A stretch of DNA of 64,000 bases, taken from the NCBI GenBank assembly GCA_963849635.1, contig CAWKIA010000022.1:186001-250000 (forward strand), written 5' to 3'. Each line of letters starts with the position of its first letter. The first letter of the stretch is position 1. The stretch comes from CAVRUD01 sp963849635 (GTDB lineage: Bacteria; Chloroflexota; Chloroflexia; Thermomicrobiales; UBA6265). Of this stretch, positions 28,738-40,373 are shown piece by piece. Position numbers and translations under genes: made by a program. The notes beneath the pieces are model-generated. The model did no database searches. It worked only from the letters and a program-made list of their open reading frames with translations, and had not been told where the DNA came from.

Positions 28738-29574
28738 ATGCGCTTTGGCGTGCATGTCCCCAACTTCGGTGACTTTCACGATCTGCGAGCCATCGCCGAG
28801 CTGGCGCACGAGGCTGAGGAGGCCGGCTGGGACGGCTTCTTCCTCTGGGACCACATCTTGTATGCCAAGACCAAACGCCCGGTGATTGACCCATGGATCG
28901 CGCTGGCAGCCATCGCAATGCGGACCGAACGCATCCGCATTGGACCGCTGGTGACCGCCCTGCCGCGGCGACGCCCTTGGAAGGTCGCCCGGGAGACCGT
29001 CTCACTTGATCATCTCTCGGGCGGACGTCTGATTCTCGGCGTGGGAATCGGCTTCCCTCCCGACAATGAATTTGCACGCTTCGGCGAGGATCCGGATCCG
29101 AAGATCCGGGCAGCCAAGCTTGACGAGGGGCTCGACATTCTCGTCGGGCTGTGGAGTGGCAAGCCATTCAGCTACGTCGGGCAGCACTACCAGATTGAGA
29201 AGACCGTCTTCTGGCCACCACCCGTCCAGCAACCGCGAATTCCAATCTGGGTCGCGGGCACCTGGCCCAAAGCCCTGGCGCCCTTCCGCCGGTCTGCCCG
29301 CTGGGACGGGGTCTGTGCGGAAGGGGCGGGAAAGATGACGCCCATCGATCAGCGAGCAATGCTGGACTACATCCAGCAGCACCGCGCGGGGTCCGATCCG
29401 TTTGATGTCGTTCGCGCCGCCAGTCTGCCCTCCGGCGACACTGTCGCAGTACGCAATGCCATCACGCAGTGGGCAGACGCAGGCGTAACCTGGTGGATTA
29501 TCGGTACGTCCGGACGGGCGGGTGCCTATGCAGACATGCGCGCCCGCATATTGCAGGGCCCACCGAGCATCTAG
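28738..29574 (+). CDS. LLM-class (luciferase-like) flavin- or F420-dependent oxidoreductase
   Basis: 278 residues. It starts MRFGVHVPNFGDFHDLRAIAELAHEAEEAGWDGFFLWDH, the family N terminus. AAIAMRTERIRIGPLVTALPRRRPWKVARETVSLDHLSGGRLILGVGIG is the conserved core of class IV luciferase-like oxidoreductases. A C-terminal half with WVAGTWPKALAPFRRSARWDGV follows. The cofactor is probably F420, which Chloroflexota make, but FMN cannot be excluded. GACGGAGGCAGAG precedes the ATG. It lies 51 bases after the membrane-protein gene. Confidence 0.85.
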   Translation: MRFGVHVPNFGDFHDLRAIAELAHEAEEAGWDGFFLWDHILYAKTKRPVIDPWIALAAIAMRTERIRIGPLVTALPRRRPWKVARETVSLDHLSGGRLILGVGIGFPPDNEFARFGEDPDPKIRAAKLDEGLDILVGLWSGKPFSYVGQHYQIEKTVFWPPPVQQPRIPIWVAGTWPKALAPFRRSARWDGVCAEGAGKMTPIDQRAMLDYIQQHRAGSDPFDVVRAASLPSGDTVAVRNAITQWADAGVTWWIIGTSGRAGAYADMRARILQGPPSI

Positions 29575-29616
29575 ACCGAGCAACCAGAAACTGCCGCCTC
29601 TCTGTTGGGAAGCCCA

Positions 29617-30438
29617 CTATCGAGCAACGTGGATGGAGACGAGATCCCGCAGGCGGTCCAGGCAGTCGTTCCAGCCGAGCCCGTGGTTGTCGCGCTCCTC
29701 GCTATTGGCGAATCCAGTGTGCTCGAGGACGACCTCGGTCTCCTCACCAATGTCACGGAACTCGACGCTGACGCGAGTCACACGATCTTCGCCGTCCCAG
29801 GCGAAGGTGTAGACCAGTTTTTCCGGTGGATCGACCTCCAGAAACGCGCCGGAGATCGCCAACTCCCCCGCGCCGGGCACGTCGGCGGTGAACCGGTAGG
29901 CGCCGCCGGGGCGCAGATCGATGGCAATGGTGGGGTTCCATGGCCACCACCAGATAGCCAGCGATTTCGGCTCCGTCCAGGCCTGAAAAACTCGTTCGCG
30001 CGGGGCGGCGAGGGTCCGCGTCAGGCGGAGTGTCGCTTCGCTGCCATCCTGCTCGATCATGCTTGCATCTCCCCGCGGTACGTCAGACTCCGCCTCCGGC
30101 ATCGCCAAAAACTGGTCGAGCGCGTCGAACTGTCCTTCCCAGAACGACCGGTGCGCCTCGACCCATGCCGATAGCTCGCGCAACGGCGATGGCAACAGGT
30201 GACAACGCCGCACTCTTCCCGACTTCTGGCAGGAGATGAGGCCGGCCCGTTCGAGTACGAGCAGGTGTTTGATCACCGCCTGCAACGACATCGGGTAGGG
30301 AGCGGCCAGTGTGCTCACCGGCACGGCCGTCCCCGGTGGCAGAACCGCCAGCCGGCCCACGACATCCCGCCGGGTCGGATCGGCCAGGGCGGCGAAGGCG
30401 GCGTCGAGGTTAGAGTCCGCAAAGTGATAGTCAACCAT
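29617..30438 (-). CDS. ArsR-type regulator fused to an SRPBCC (AHSA1) domain
   Basis: 273 residues. Residues 10-100 are an ArsR winged helix (AAFAALADPTRRDVVGRLAVLPPGTAVPVSTLAAPYPMSLQAVIKHLLVLERAGLISCQKSGRVRRCHL). Residues 135-270 are an AHSA1-like START domain (RTLAAPRERVFQAWTEPKSLAIWWWPWNPTIAIDLRPGGAYRF...HTGFANSEERDNHGLGWNDCLDRLRDL). Regulators of this type bind a small ligand in the START domain. The start ATG (30438) lies inside a perfect 24-bp palindrome, a probable self-control site. No classical ribosome site stands at usual distance upstream. Confidence 0.88.
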   Translation of the reverse strand: MVDYHFADSNLDAAFAALADPTRRDVVGRLAVLPPGTAVPVSTLAAPYPMSLQAVIKHLLVLERAGLISCQKSGRVRRCHLLPSPLRELSAWVEAHRSFWEGQFDALDQFLAMPEAESDVPRGDASMIEQDGSEATLRLTRTLAAPRERVFQAWTEPKSLAIWWWPWNPTIAIDLRPGGAYRFTADVPGAGELAISGAFLEVDPPEKLVYTFAWDGEDRVTRVSVEFRDIGEETEVVLEHTGFANSEERDNHGLGWNDCLDRLRDLVSIHVAR

Positions 30439-30450
30439 ATGGTTGACTAT
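30427..30450. promoter_or_regulatory. 24-bp perfect palindrome over the ArsR-SRPBCC start codon
   Basis: ATAGTCAACCAT (30427-30438) is followed directly by its reverse complement (30439-30450). The regulator's ATG is bases 30438-30436, so the protein begins MVDY within the right half. A repressor bound here would block both transcription and start-codon access. ArsR proteins bind inverted repeats of this length. Confidence 0.75.
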
Positions 30451-30575
30451 AGAGTAGGTCGTCGCATGTCGCAAGGCTGCTCGCTCATGGCATCATCAGT
30501 GCTGAACACCAGCGCACCGCCGCGGCGTCCCAGTTCAGGGGTGACGTGAGGCGCATCAAGGGCAGGATCGTATAG

Positions 30576-31379
30576 GTGAATAGGCGGCACAACCGGGACG
30601 ACGACGAACTTGAAGACGGTAACGGGCGTGAGTTCAGCCCGTCGGAGGAAGACATCCTCGACGAATTAGCAGGATTGGTCGATCAGGACCCTGACGCCTT
30701 CTCTGGGCTCAACGAAGATGATGTCGCCGCCATGCGAATCACAGGCGACGACGATGACGACGATCACCCACGCTCCAGCCACGACCGCAGCGACGATCAG
30801 CCCGAAGCGGAACCACTCTCGCTCTTCCCGGACTGGGAATACACCACGATCCTGATCGATCCGCTTTACTCCGCCGGCCTGCTCAACGACCAGGAGCAAG
30901 CCGACCTAACCGCGACCCTTGGTCGAGCTGGCGCAATCGCCCAGGCCCGCCAGCTCTTGGCGCCTGTGCAGCAATCGCTCACCGACGCCGGCTTCTACGC
31001 CTACAGCACCGTCGACGACCAGAACCGGTGGACCATCGCCGCCGATGACGAAGCGGGGCGAATCGACGCCTGGGTTGGCTATGGCGGAGTAGTGCTCTCT
31101 CTATGGACCTCATCTCCCGGTCTCTTCGCCGACGTCGATAACCCCTGGCGGAGACGCAGAATGGAGTTCGCCGTCCAGCGGTCACTCGTGCGGGTATCAC
31201 GCGGCATGCTGCAGCCACACCAGCGGGCGAACTGGGACGAGGCGGAACAGGGTATCGCCATCTCCGCCCGCTTCTTGATTCCCCCAGCCCGCGCCGAAGA
31301 GGCCGGGACGATCGTGCGCACCCGGCTACCGGAACTGCTGGAGTTACTGGAGCGCGTCGAACGTCAGATCACCGACTAG
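30576..31379 (+). CDS. Protein of unknown function with a very acidic N terminus
   Basis: 267 residues. The first 80 are dominated by Asp/Glu (DDDELEDGNGREFSPSEEDILDE, GDDDDDDHPRSSHD). The rest is a folded region with WEYTTILIDPLYSAGLLNDQEQ, VGYGGVVLSLWTSSPGLFADVDNPWRRRRMEF and a C-terminal helix RTRLPELLELLERVERQ. No signal peptide or known motif. I took the GTG at 30576, after a weak AGG. It stands apart from its neighbours on either side. Confidence 0.55.
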   Translation: MNRRHNRDDDELEDGNGREFSPSEEDILDELAGLVDQDPDAFSGLNEDDVAAMRITGDDDDDDHPRSSHDRSDDQPEAEPLSLFPDWEYTTILIDPLYSAGLLNDQEQADLTATLGRAGAIAQARQLLAPVQQSLTDAGFYAYSTVDDQNRWTIAADDEAGRIDAWVGYGGVVLSLWTSSPGLFADVDNPWRRRRMEFAVQRSLVRVSRGMLQPHQRANWDEAEQGIAISARFLIPPARAEEAGTIVRTRLPELLELLERVERQITD

Positions 31380-31428
31380 ATTGAACGGTCGCGAAACGAC
31401 ACGATCCATGGGGCTGCTTGGAGGCGGG

Positions 31429-33163
31429 ATGGCGAACGGGAACGCGCTCAGCGCACATGCGGCGTTCGACGAGGCAGTCTGGACGCGCAGAATCCGGGTT
31501 GCGCTCGGTCAGGAGCCGGCTGACCTCCTCCTCGCCGGCGGCGAGGTCGTCGATGTCTTCGGCGGCACCGTGTTTCGGGCGAACGTTGCCATCGCGGACG
31601 GCAGGATTGCCGGCGTCGGCGACTACACCAGTGCCACCCAGACGATCGACGTGAGCGGCCAATATGTGGCGCCGTCGTTCATCGACGGCCACGTCCATCT
31701 GGAGAGCGCGCTCGTCTGGGTAACAGAGTTCGCCCGGGCGGTCGTTCCTCGCGGCACCGGCGCAGTCGTCACCGATCCCCACGAGATCGCCAACGTGGCA
31801 GGACTTCCCGGGATCGCCGCGCTGCGGGCCGCGACCGCCAATCTGCCATTGCACGTGGCCTTCACCGCCCCCTCCTGCGTTCCGGCCAGCCCGATGGAGA
31901 GTCCCGGCGCCGTCTTCGACCTCGCCGAGATCGCGGAGATGCTCACCTGGCCGGAGACCGTCGCGCTGGGCGAATTGATGAACTTCCCGGGCGTGCTGGC
32001 GGCCGACCCCGGTCTGGCGGCCAAGGTCGGTCCTCTCCGGCGGGCTCTGCCGCGACGGGCACGCGCCCGGTGTACGTGGGCGCGCCCTACAGGCATACGC
32101 CGGGGCCGGCCCTGGCTCCGACCACGAATCGACCTCCCTCGAAGAGGCCCGCGAAAAGCTGCGGGCCGGCCTGATGCTGATGATCCGGGAGGGTTCGTCC
32201 GAGCACAACCTGCTCGAACTGCTGCCGCTCGTCGACGACCGGACATATGGCCGCTGCTGCTTCGCCTCCGACGACCGCGACTGCCATCTTCTCCTCCACA
32301 CCGGCCACATCGACGACATCCTCCGCCAGGCAATCGCCGCCGGACTGGACCCGGTCCGAGCGATCCGGATGGCGACCTGGAACGTGGCCGACTATTGGCG
32401 GCTGGACGGCCTCGGCGCGGTCGCCCCCGGCTACCGCGCGAATCTGGCGATCCTGGACGATCTGCGCTCGGTCAACGTGACGGCGACGATCTTCGATGGG
32501 GTTGTGGTGGCACGTGACGGCGAACTGCTCACGCCATTGCCGCAGGAGATGGTCATCCCAGAAGCCCTCCGCGACTCGGTCAACCTGGCTCCCCTGCGCC
32601 TGACCGATCTCCGCCTCGCACCCGAGAATGCCGAACTGGCGGTCGAGCTCATCCCCGGACAGATCGTCACCCGCGCGATCGAGGTCAAGCCGGCCATCGT
32701 CGACGGCTGGGCGGTCAGCGACCTGGGACGCGACTTGCTCAAACTCGTCTGCGTCGAGCGCCACGAGGCCACGGGCCGCGTCGGGGTAGGCTACGTGCAC
32801 GGGTTTGGGCTCAAATCCGGTGCGCTGGCCTCGACGATCGCCCACGATGCCCACAACATCGTCGCGGTGGGCATCGACGACGCCGACATCCTCTCGGCCA
32901 TCGCGACCGTGGCCGACACGCAGGGCGGGCTGGCAGTGGTTGCCGAAGGACGCGTCCTGGCGCACCTTCCCCTGCCGATCGGTGGGCTTCTCTCAGACCG
33001 TCCCCTGGCGGAGGTTGCGGCAACTTATGAGGAGGTGGAGGGAGCGGCGCGCGGGCTGGGATGCACCCTCGAATCCCCCTTCGGGCTCCTCGCTTTCATG
33101 GCCCTGTCGGTCATCCCCGAGGCCCGTGTCACGGACAGGGGGTTCGTCCGTCTTGGCTCATGA
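31429..33163 (+). CDS. ade: Adenine deaminase, frameshifted
   Basis: The enzyme hydrolyses adenine to hypoxanthine and ammonia in purine salvage. The N-terminal half has VAPSFIDGHVHLESALV (metal HxH), GTGAVVTDPHEIANVAG and ALGELMNFPGVLAADPG. After about 32025 the next frame continues with LCRDGHAPGVRGRALQAYAGAGPGSDHES, GLMLMIREGSSEHNL, RCCFASDDRDCHL and the C-terminal domain GFGLKSGALASTIAHDAHNIVAVG. The shift is +1, so one extra base near 32024-32045 is enough. ATG 31429 gives MANGNALSAHAA; GGAGG lies only 4 bases upstream, and an ATG at 31408 is possible. Confidence 0.82.
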
Positions 33164-33204
33164 GGGTGCCAGACAGGACTTCGTGTCTCTGATACACTAA
33201 CCCC

Positions 33205-34931
33205 ATGGATGAGCCACTCATTGTTGCCGACCGTCTCTTCAACTCCCCGGCGATCACAACCCCATTTTCTCCTGACGGCCTGGAACGCCATGCCTACGAC
33301 ATCGTCGTCATCGGAGCCGGGGTGGCGGGGCTGGCGTTCACCTTACGGCTGCCGCAAGGGCTGCGCATCGCCCTCCTGACCAAGGGTGCACTGGGCGAGA
33401 GCAACACCCGCTACGCCCAGGGCGGTTTGGCCGCGGCGGTCGGCGCCGACGACTCGCCCGAGCTGCACGAGGCCGATACCTTGGCCGCCGGGGCGGGTCT
33501 GTGCGATCCCGAAGTCGGTCCACACCCTGGTCGAAGGCGGACCGGCGGCCGTGCGCTGGCTGCTCGACATCGGCACGAGATTCGACCGTGCCGCCACCGC
33601 AAATGGCCCTGGCGACCTCCTCCTCGGCCGCGAGGCGGCCCACAGCCGCCGCCGGGTCCTGCACGCCGGTGGGGACGCCACCGGCGCCGAGATCGAGCGG
33701 GCGATGGTCGAACAGGTCCGCGCCAACCCCGATATCGACGTCTTCGCCGGGGCGTTCGCGCTCGACCTGGTGGTCTCGGAAGGCCGTTGTGCCGGGGTGA
33801 TCGCCGAGTTGAGCGCCGGCGCCCAACCCGTCTTCCTCCATGCCCCGATCGTGACCCTTGCGGCCGGTGGAGCCGGACAGCTCTGGGCAGTGACCTCCAA
33901 CCCAGCCGGGGCGACCGCGGACGGGCTGGCAATGGCGATCCGGGCCGGGGTGGCGGTGGCCGATCTGGAGTTCGCCCAGTTCCACCCGACGGTCCTGGCG
34001 ATGCCGGGCGCGACGCCGTTCCTTGTCTCTGAGGCAGTCCGCGGCGAAGGAGCGTACCTGCGGGGCAAGGACGGCGAGCGGTTCATGCTCCCACTCCACC
34101 CCATGGCCGAGCTGGCTCCGCGCGATGTCGTCGCCCGATCCATCCAACGGCAAATGGCGCTGGACGGCACCGACCACGTCTGGCTCGACCTTCGTCACCT
34201 CGACCCAGACGAAACCCGGTCCCGATTCCCCACGATTGCGCGAGAACTTGCGACCAGGGGCCTCGATCTAGCTCTCGATCTCCTCCCGGTTGCCCCGGCA
34301 GCCCACTACTTCATGGGCGGCATCGTCGCAAGCTCAACTGGAGAGACGAGTCTGCCTGGCCTCCTCGCCCTGGGTGAAGCCGCCTGCACGGGAGTCCACG
34401 GCGCCAACCGGCTGGCCAGCAACTCCCTCCTCGAAGGGTTGGTCTTCGGTCTCGCTGCCGCCGACCGTATCGCCACGACCGGCTTCCCGCTCCGGCCAAG
34501 TGTCCAGGAACAGTCCGGAATGCCCAAGTACCACGGTGGCGTTCCAGCAGACGATGCTCGCGTTGCTCGCATCCCTTCGTGAGCGTATTCAGCGGGCGAT
34601 GAGTCGCGACGTTGCCGTTGTCCGCAACGCCGAGGGACTCGAACGCGCCGGAAGTGAACTCGTCGACGTCGCCGAGACGATCGCCCAGACGAGCGGTCTC
34701 GATCGCCCCCGGCTCGAAGTGCGCAACATGGCTCTGGCGGCGGCCGGAATCGTGGCCGCGGCGACCCGCCGCCTGGAAAGCCGCGGCGCCCACTTCCGCA
34801 CCGACTACCCGGAGACCGACCTGACGCTCGATGGTCGTCACCTTCTCCACCAAAGCGAGGACGGCGACTGGCGGTACGGCGCCCTCAGTGAGGCGCTGGC
34901 CCTGGCAACCGGCGCGGAAGCGCGACTTTAG
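33205..34931 (+). CDS. nadB: L-aspartate oxidase, two frame breaks
   Basis: First enzyme of quinolinate/NAD synthesis, using FAD. Frame 1 (33205 to about 33510) has YDIVVIGAGVAGLAFTLRLP and ESNTRYAQGGLAAAVG. Frame 2 (about 33515-34545) has HTLVEGGPAAVRWLLDIG, ATGAEIERAMVEQ, LAAGGAGQLW, TSNPAGATADGLAMAIRAG, LEFAQFHPTVL, LVSEAVRGEGAYL and AHYFMGGIVASSTGETSLPGLLALGEAACTGVHGANRLASNSLLEGLVFG. Frame 3 (to 34931) has the C-terminal SLRERIQRAMSRDVAVVRNAEGL and ESRGAHFRTDYP. The first break is fixed by dropping one base after DPE. Both shifts are +1. No nadA or nadC is close by. Confidence 0.85.
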
Positions 34932-34988
34932 ATCCTGATCGCGCCCGGAGACAACATCCATTCCGACTTTGGCGACCCCGCCCCTCTT

Positions 34989-35772
34989 GTAGGGGCGGAC
35001 CGGTGTGTCCGCCCGGCCCACCATCCGGAAGCCCCGCCCTTCTCGAACCCGAGTGGTCGACGGCAGCTGGACCGACAGCACGGTCCTCCGAGCCCGCGGC
35101 GGCATCTGGCAAAGCAGCACAGCGAGGCCGGCGTAGTGCGCACACCGACATCGACACCGAGGCACACGGACAAATCGGGCTGGCAAGGTGGGTCGACGGC
35201 GGAAGCTACACCGTCGTGACCGGCCGGGTTCGGCCCGTAGGCGCGGCTCAGACGCCGCCAACACTGCGGACAGCGAGCAGACGGCGGCCGCTAGACAGGC
35301 GCGACGGCGACGCGCTGGTCCTGGGCAACGTCGCACAGGACGGCGGCACGCGCAGACGCCGCCTGCGGTGGGACGATGGGAACGCTCCAGCGCGGTGATC
35401 AGCACGTGAGACGGGGTGGAGGCGCAGCACCCACAAGGAGCGCAGCGGCGATCGAGAGCGTGAACGGAGAAGGCGAGCGAGAGGCGGCCCTGTGCCGGCG
35501 CGCGGCACGTTGCCACCGCGCGGTCGGTGGGATCAGTTGGTACAGATGACCGTGTGTCCGCCCGGCCACCGCCGGCGCTGCCCCTCGTATTTTTGCGACC
35601 GAATCGCATTGGCTCCGGAACGACCGTACCGTGCGCCCATCAATCCGGCCGTTGGGCGGAATCCATCGGACGACCAACACCTCGTCGCTTCTCAATGGAA
35701 TCGGCGAATCGGTGATTCCAGACGGCAACCACGCGGACTGGTGACCGGGCGGACACACCGGTCCGCCCCTAC
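34989..35772. repeat. 784-bp segment bounded by 30-bp inverted repeats
   Basis: The left end begins GTAGGGGCGGACCGG. The right end is the complement and finishes GGTCCGCCCCTAC, with one mismatch in 30. Each end itself folds (GGCGGAC...GTCCGCC). The interior encodes no transposase. Confidence 0.6.
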
Positions 35773-35838
35773 AGGACATTGCGCGTCTCCTGTGTTCGCC
35801 CGATCACGAAACGGAATTTCGAACATCCATCTGGTCGT

Positions 35839-35920
35839 GTAGGGGACGATTCATCGCGCCCGGCTGCCAACCGTGAACATCCGTGTCGGGTACCGTGGGC
35901 GCGATGAATCGCGCCCCTAC
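35839..35920. repeat. Palindromic repeat, second copy of the 16271 family
   Basis: GTAGGGGACGATTCATCGCG... (35839-35862) faces GGGCGCGATGAATCGCGCCCCTAC-type sequence (35897-35920) across 34 bases. The shared core is CGATTCATCGCGCCCG, as in the copy at 16271-16354. Confidence 0.7.
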
Positions 35921-35963
35921 AGCCTCTCCGACTGGAGCCCGCCTGCGATCCCGCCGATCGTTT

Positions 35964-38051
<2,088 letters not shown>

Positions 38052-38160
38052 TGCGCTGATCCTCCGAGGTCCGAAGTCCGAAGCGGGCATGGAACACTGG
38101 CAACCATAGAGAGCGACTTGATCGCTCTCCCGCTGCCACTCACGGGAGGATACCGGAATT

Positions 38161-38196
38161 GACGAAGCCCGGCGCTGCCGCCGGGCTTCGTCATTT
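38161..38196. terminator. Terminator downstream of the M13 peptidase gene
   Basis: 14-bp perfect stem GACGAAGCCCGGCG (38161-38174) with 38179-38192 and a CTGC loop. It lies 28 bases past the M13 stop, which reads leftwards, and upstream of the prolyl oligopeptidase start. Confidence 0.75.
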
Positions 38197-38219
38197 CTGC
38201 GCGGTCATTCGCGGAACTC

Positions 38220-40373
38220 TTACCAAATCGTGATGCGCTCCTCCGGCGGGAGATACATCGCATCTCCCGGCTCGATCCCAAACGCTTCGTAAAACTCTTC
38301 CATATTCTGAATCGGGACCGTCGCTCGCTGTTCGGCGGGGGCATGGGAATCGACCCGCACCTGCGTTTCAAGCGATTCGTCCCGGATCACTTCGCGCCAG
38401 ACGGTGGCCGCCGCCACGAAGAAGCGCTGCTGCTGTGTCAGCGCCACCTCTCCGCCAACGGGGGTGGCATCGAGCCCACCTACCGGGGTAGCCAGCGGCG
38501 TGGCGGCGGGCGATCCATCGGCTCCCGGCGTTGCCAACGTATCCCCTTGCGCTTCCAGGTAGACCAGCAATGCGTCGTAGGCCACCTGGACGCCACCGAG
38601 ATCGGCGACGTTCTCGGTGACCGTGATCTGACCGTCGATGTTGACGCCCGGCAAGACCTCGATCGCGCTGTACTGATCGACAACCCGCTGGTTCAACTCG
38701 TCAAATGCGGTTTGATCTGCTTCCGTCCACCAGTTGCGCAGATTGCCGTCGGCATCAAACTGCGATCCTTGCAGGTCGAAGCCGTGGGTGATCTCGTGGC
38801 CGATCACAAAGCCGATGGCGCCGAAGTTAGACGCGGGGTCGGCCTGGTAGTCGAAGAACGGCGCCTGGAGGAAGGCAGCCGGGAAGACGATCTCGTTGGC
38901 GGTTGGATCGTAGAAGGCATTGACCGTTTGCGGCGGAATGAACCACTCCTCGGTGTCGACCGGCTTTCCGGCCTGGTCCAGGTTGTGGCGGGTGTCGGCG
39001 TTGACGGCGCTGAGGAAGGAGCCCATGTAGGAATCGGCGATCTCAACCGCCTCGTACGAGCGCCAACGGTCGGGGTATCCGATCTTCATGCCGAGCGCAT
39101 CGAGTTTCTGGAGCGCCTCGGCCTTCGTCTCGTCGGACATCCAGGGGTTGCCTTCGAGGCGGGCCCGGAACGCGACGATCAGGGCTTCGACCAATTCGGT
39201 GACCTGCTCCTTCGCCTCCGGCGGGAAGTACTCCTCGACATAGAGCCGGCCGATCGCCTCGCCGAGCATGCTGCTGGTCTCGTCCAGCACGCGCTCCTCC
39301 AGCGGAGCCTGCTCAGTGACGCCGCCGAGGACGCCGCCCTGGAAGGAGAAGGCGGTCTCACCAATCTCCTCGCCCAGGAGACCGGCGAAACTCCAGAGGA
39401 CTTCCATCTTGACGAAGTCCTTGAGCGTCTCGATCGGCACGGCGGTCACGATGCCTTCGAGGGCATCGAGGTAACGAGGCTCGGTCACGACGATCGTGTC
39501 GATGTGGGTCAGGCCGAGATCCGCCAGGTACGCGTCCCAATCCATCAACGGGTAGCGCTCGGCCAGTTCGGCGACGGGGGTCGGGTTGTAGGAGAGGGAG
39601 GCGTCCTGCTGCTCTTCGCGGGTCAAGGTTGGCTCGACGAGCGCACGCTCCAGGTCGTAGACCGCCTGGGCTGCCTCCGCGGCCTCCGCGTCGTCGTAGC
39701 CAATGTAGCCGAGGAGTTCGGCGAGAACGTCGATGTAGGCCTCGCGGATCTCGATGGTGCTCTCATCGTCTTCAAGATAGAAATCCCGGTTCGGGAGCCC
39801 AAAGAAGGAACTGGAAAGATAGGCGGCGTTGACGGTCGAGTCGGCCAGATCGGTACTGGCGTAGATCCAGAAGAGGCCGGTCAGCCAGGAGAAGGCCGCG
39901 GTCTGCTGGAACACGTGGAAGTCGTCGAGGTCCTGGATGGCGTCGACCTGGTCGAGGATCGGCTGGATTGGCTCGATCCCCTGGGCATTGCGGGACTCGA
40001 TATCGGTCCCCTGCCGGTAGATCTCGGCCGCCTTCCATTCATCGGAGCCTTCCTGGAGATCGTCGCTGCTGGCGACATCATTCAGGAGGTCGAGGAGTTG
40101 CACCCTGGTCCGATCATTCAATTCCTCGAAGACGCCGTAGGCGCCTTCGTCGGCGGGAATCTCGGTCCGGTCGAGCCAGCCGCCGTTGGCGAACTGATAG
40201 AAGTCTTCCGCCGGATCGGCCGAGAAATCCATGTCGGCGGGATTGATCCCATGGACCGCGGAATCCCCGGATTGCCGGGCGAGCGTCAGGGTCGGAGCAC
40301 CGAGCGAGAGCGCAAGGAGGACCGTAAGGAGCGGCGTGACAAAGGACCACCGAATCCGGCGCTGTCGAGCCAT
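38220..40373 (-). CDS. M13-family metallopeptidase (neprilysin/PepO-like), secreted
   Basis: 717 residues. Residues 1-30 are an export signal (RRIRWSFVTPLLTVLLALSLGAPTL). The M13 N-terminal domain has DPAEDFYQFANGGWLDRTEIPADEGAYGVFEEL. The catalytic part has VNAFYDPTANEIVFPAAFLQAPFF, zinc-binding HEITH at 526-530 and the third ligand in TVTENVADLGG. The C terminus DSHAPAEQRATVPIQNMEEFYEAFGIEPGDAMYLPPEERITIW is the family end. A Thr/Ala/Pro-rich insertion (ATPGADGSPAATPLATPVGG...) interrupts the C-terminal domain before the QQRFFVAAA helix. It degrades short peptides outside the cell. GGAGG stands 5 bases before ATG 40373. Confidence 0.88.
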   Translation of the reverse strand: MARQRRIRWSFVTPLLTVLLALSLGAPTLTLARQSGDSAVHGINPADMDFSADPAEDFYQFANGGWLDRTEIPADEGAYGVFEELNDRTRVQLLDLLNDVASSDDLQEGSDEWKAAEIYRQGTDIESRNAQGIEPIQPILDQVDAIQDLDDFHVFQQTAAFSWLTGLFWIYASTDLADSTVNAAYLSSSFFGLPNRDFYLEDDESTIEIREAYIDVLAELLGYIGYDDAEAAEAAQAVYDLERALVEPTLTREEQQDASLSYNPTPVAELAERYPLMDWDAYLADLGLTHIDTIVVTEPRYLDALEGIVTAVPIETLKDFVKMEVLWSFAGLLGEEIGETAFSFQGGVLGGVTEQAPLEERVLDETSSMLGEAIGRLYVEEYFPPEAKEQVTELVEALIVAFRARLEGNPWMSDETKAEALQKLDALGMKIGYPDRWRSYEAVEIADSYMGSFLSAVNADTRHNLDQAGKPVDTEEWFIPPQTVNAFYDPTANEIVFPAAFLQAPFFDYQADPASNFGAIGFVIGHEITHGFDLQGSQFDADGNLRNWWTEADQTAFDELNQRVVDQYSAIEVLPGVNIDGQITVTENVADLGGVQVAYDALLVYLEAQGDTLATPGADGSPAATPLATPVGGLDATPVGGEVALTQQQRFFVAAATVWREVIRDESLETQVRVDSHAPAEQRATVPIQNMEEFYEAFGIEPGDAMYLPPEERITIW

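Larger units (their letters stand above)
34932..35963. other. Repeat-rich gap of about 1 kb, no supported gene
   Basis: A 30-bp inverted repeat (34989-35018 with 35743-35772, one mismatch) frames about 724 bases of GC-rich DNA. Frames inside are long only through composition (Arg/Pro/Ala-rich). A partial copy of the repeat lies near 35547-35567. A second palindrome follows at 35839-35920. Nothing else recognisable is present. Confidence 0.6.

Noticed and set aside
35003..35779. Proteins of 100-130 residues within the 1 kb gap
   Set aside because: Arg/Pro/Ala-rich products on both strands, no ribosome sites, no family. The interval is framed by repeats.
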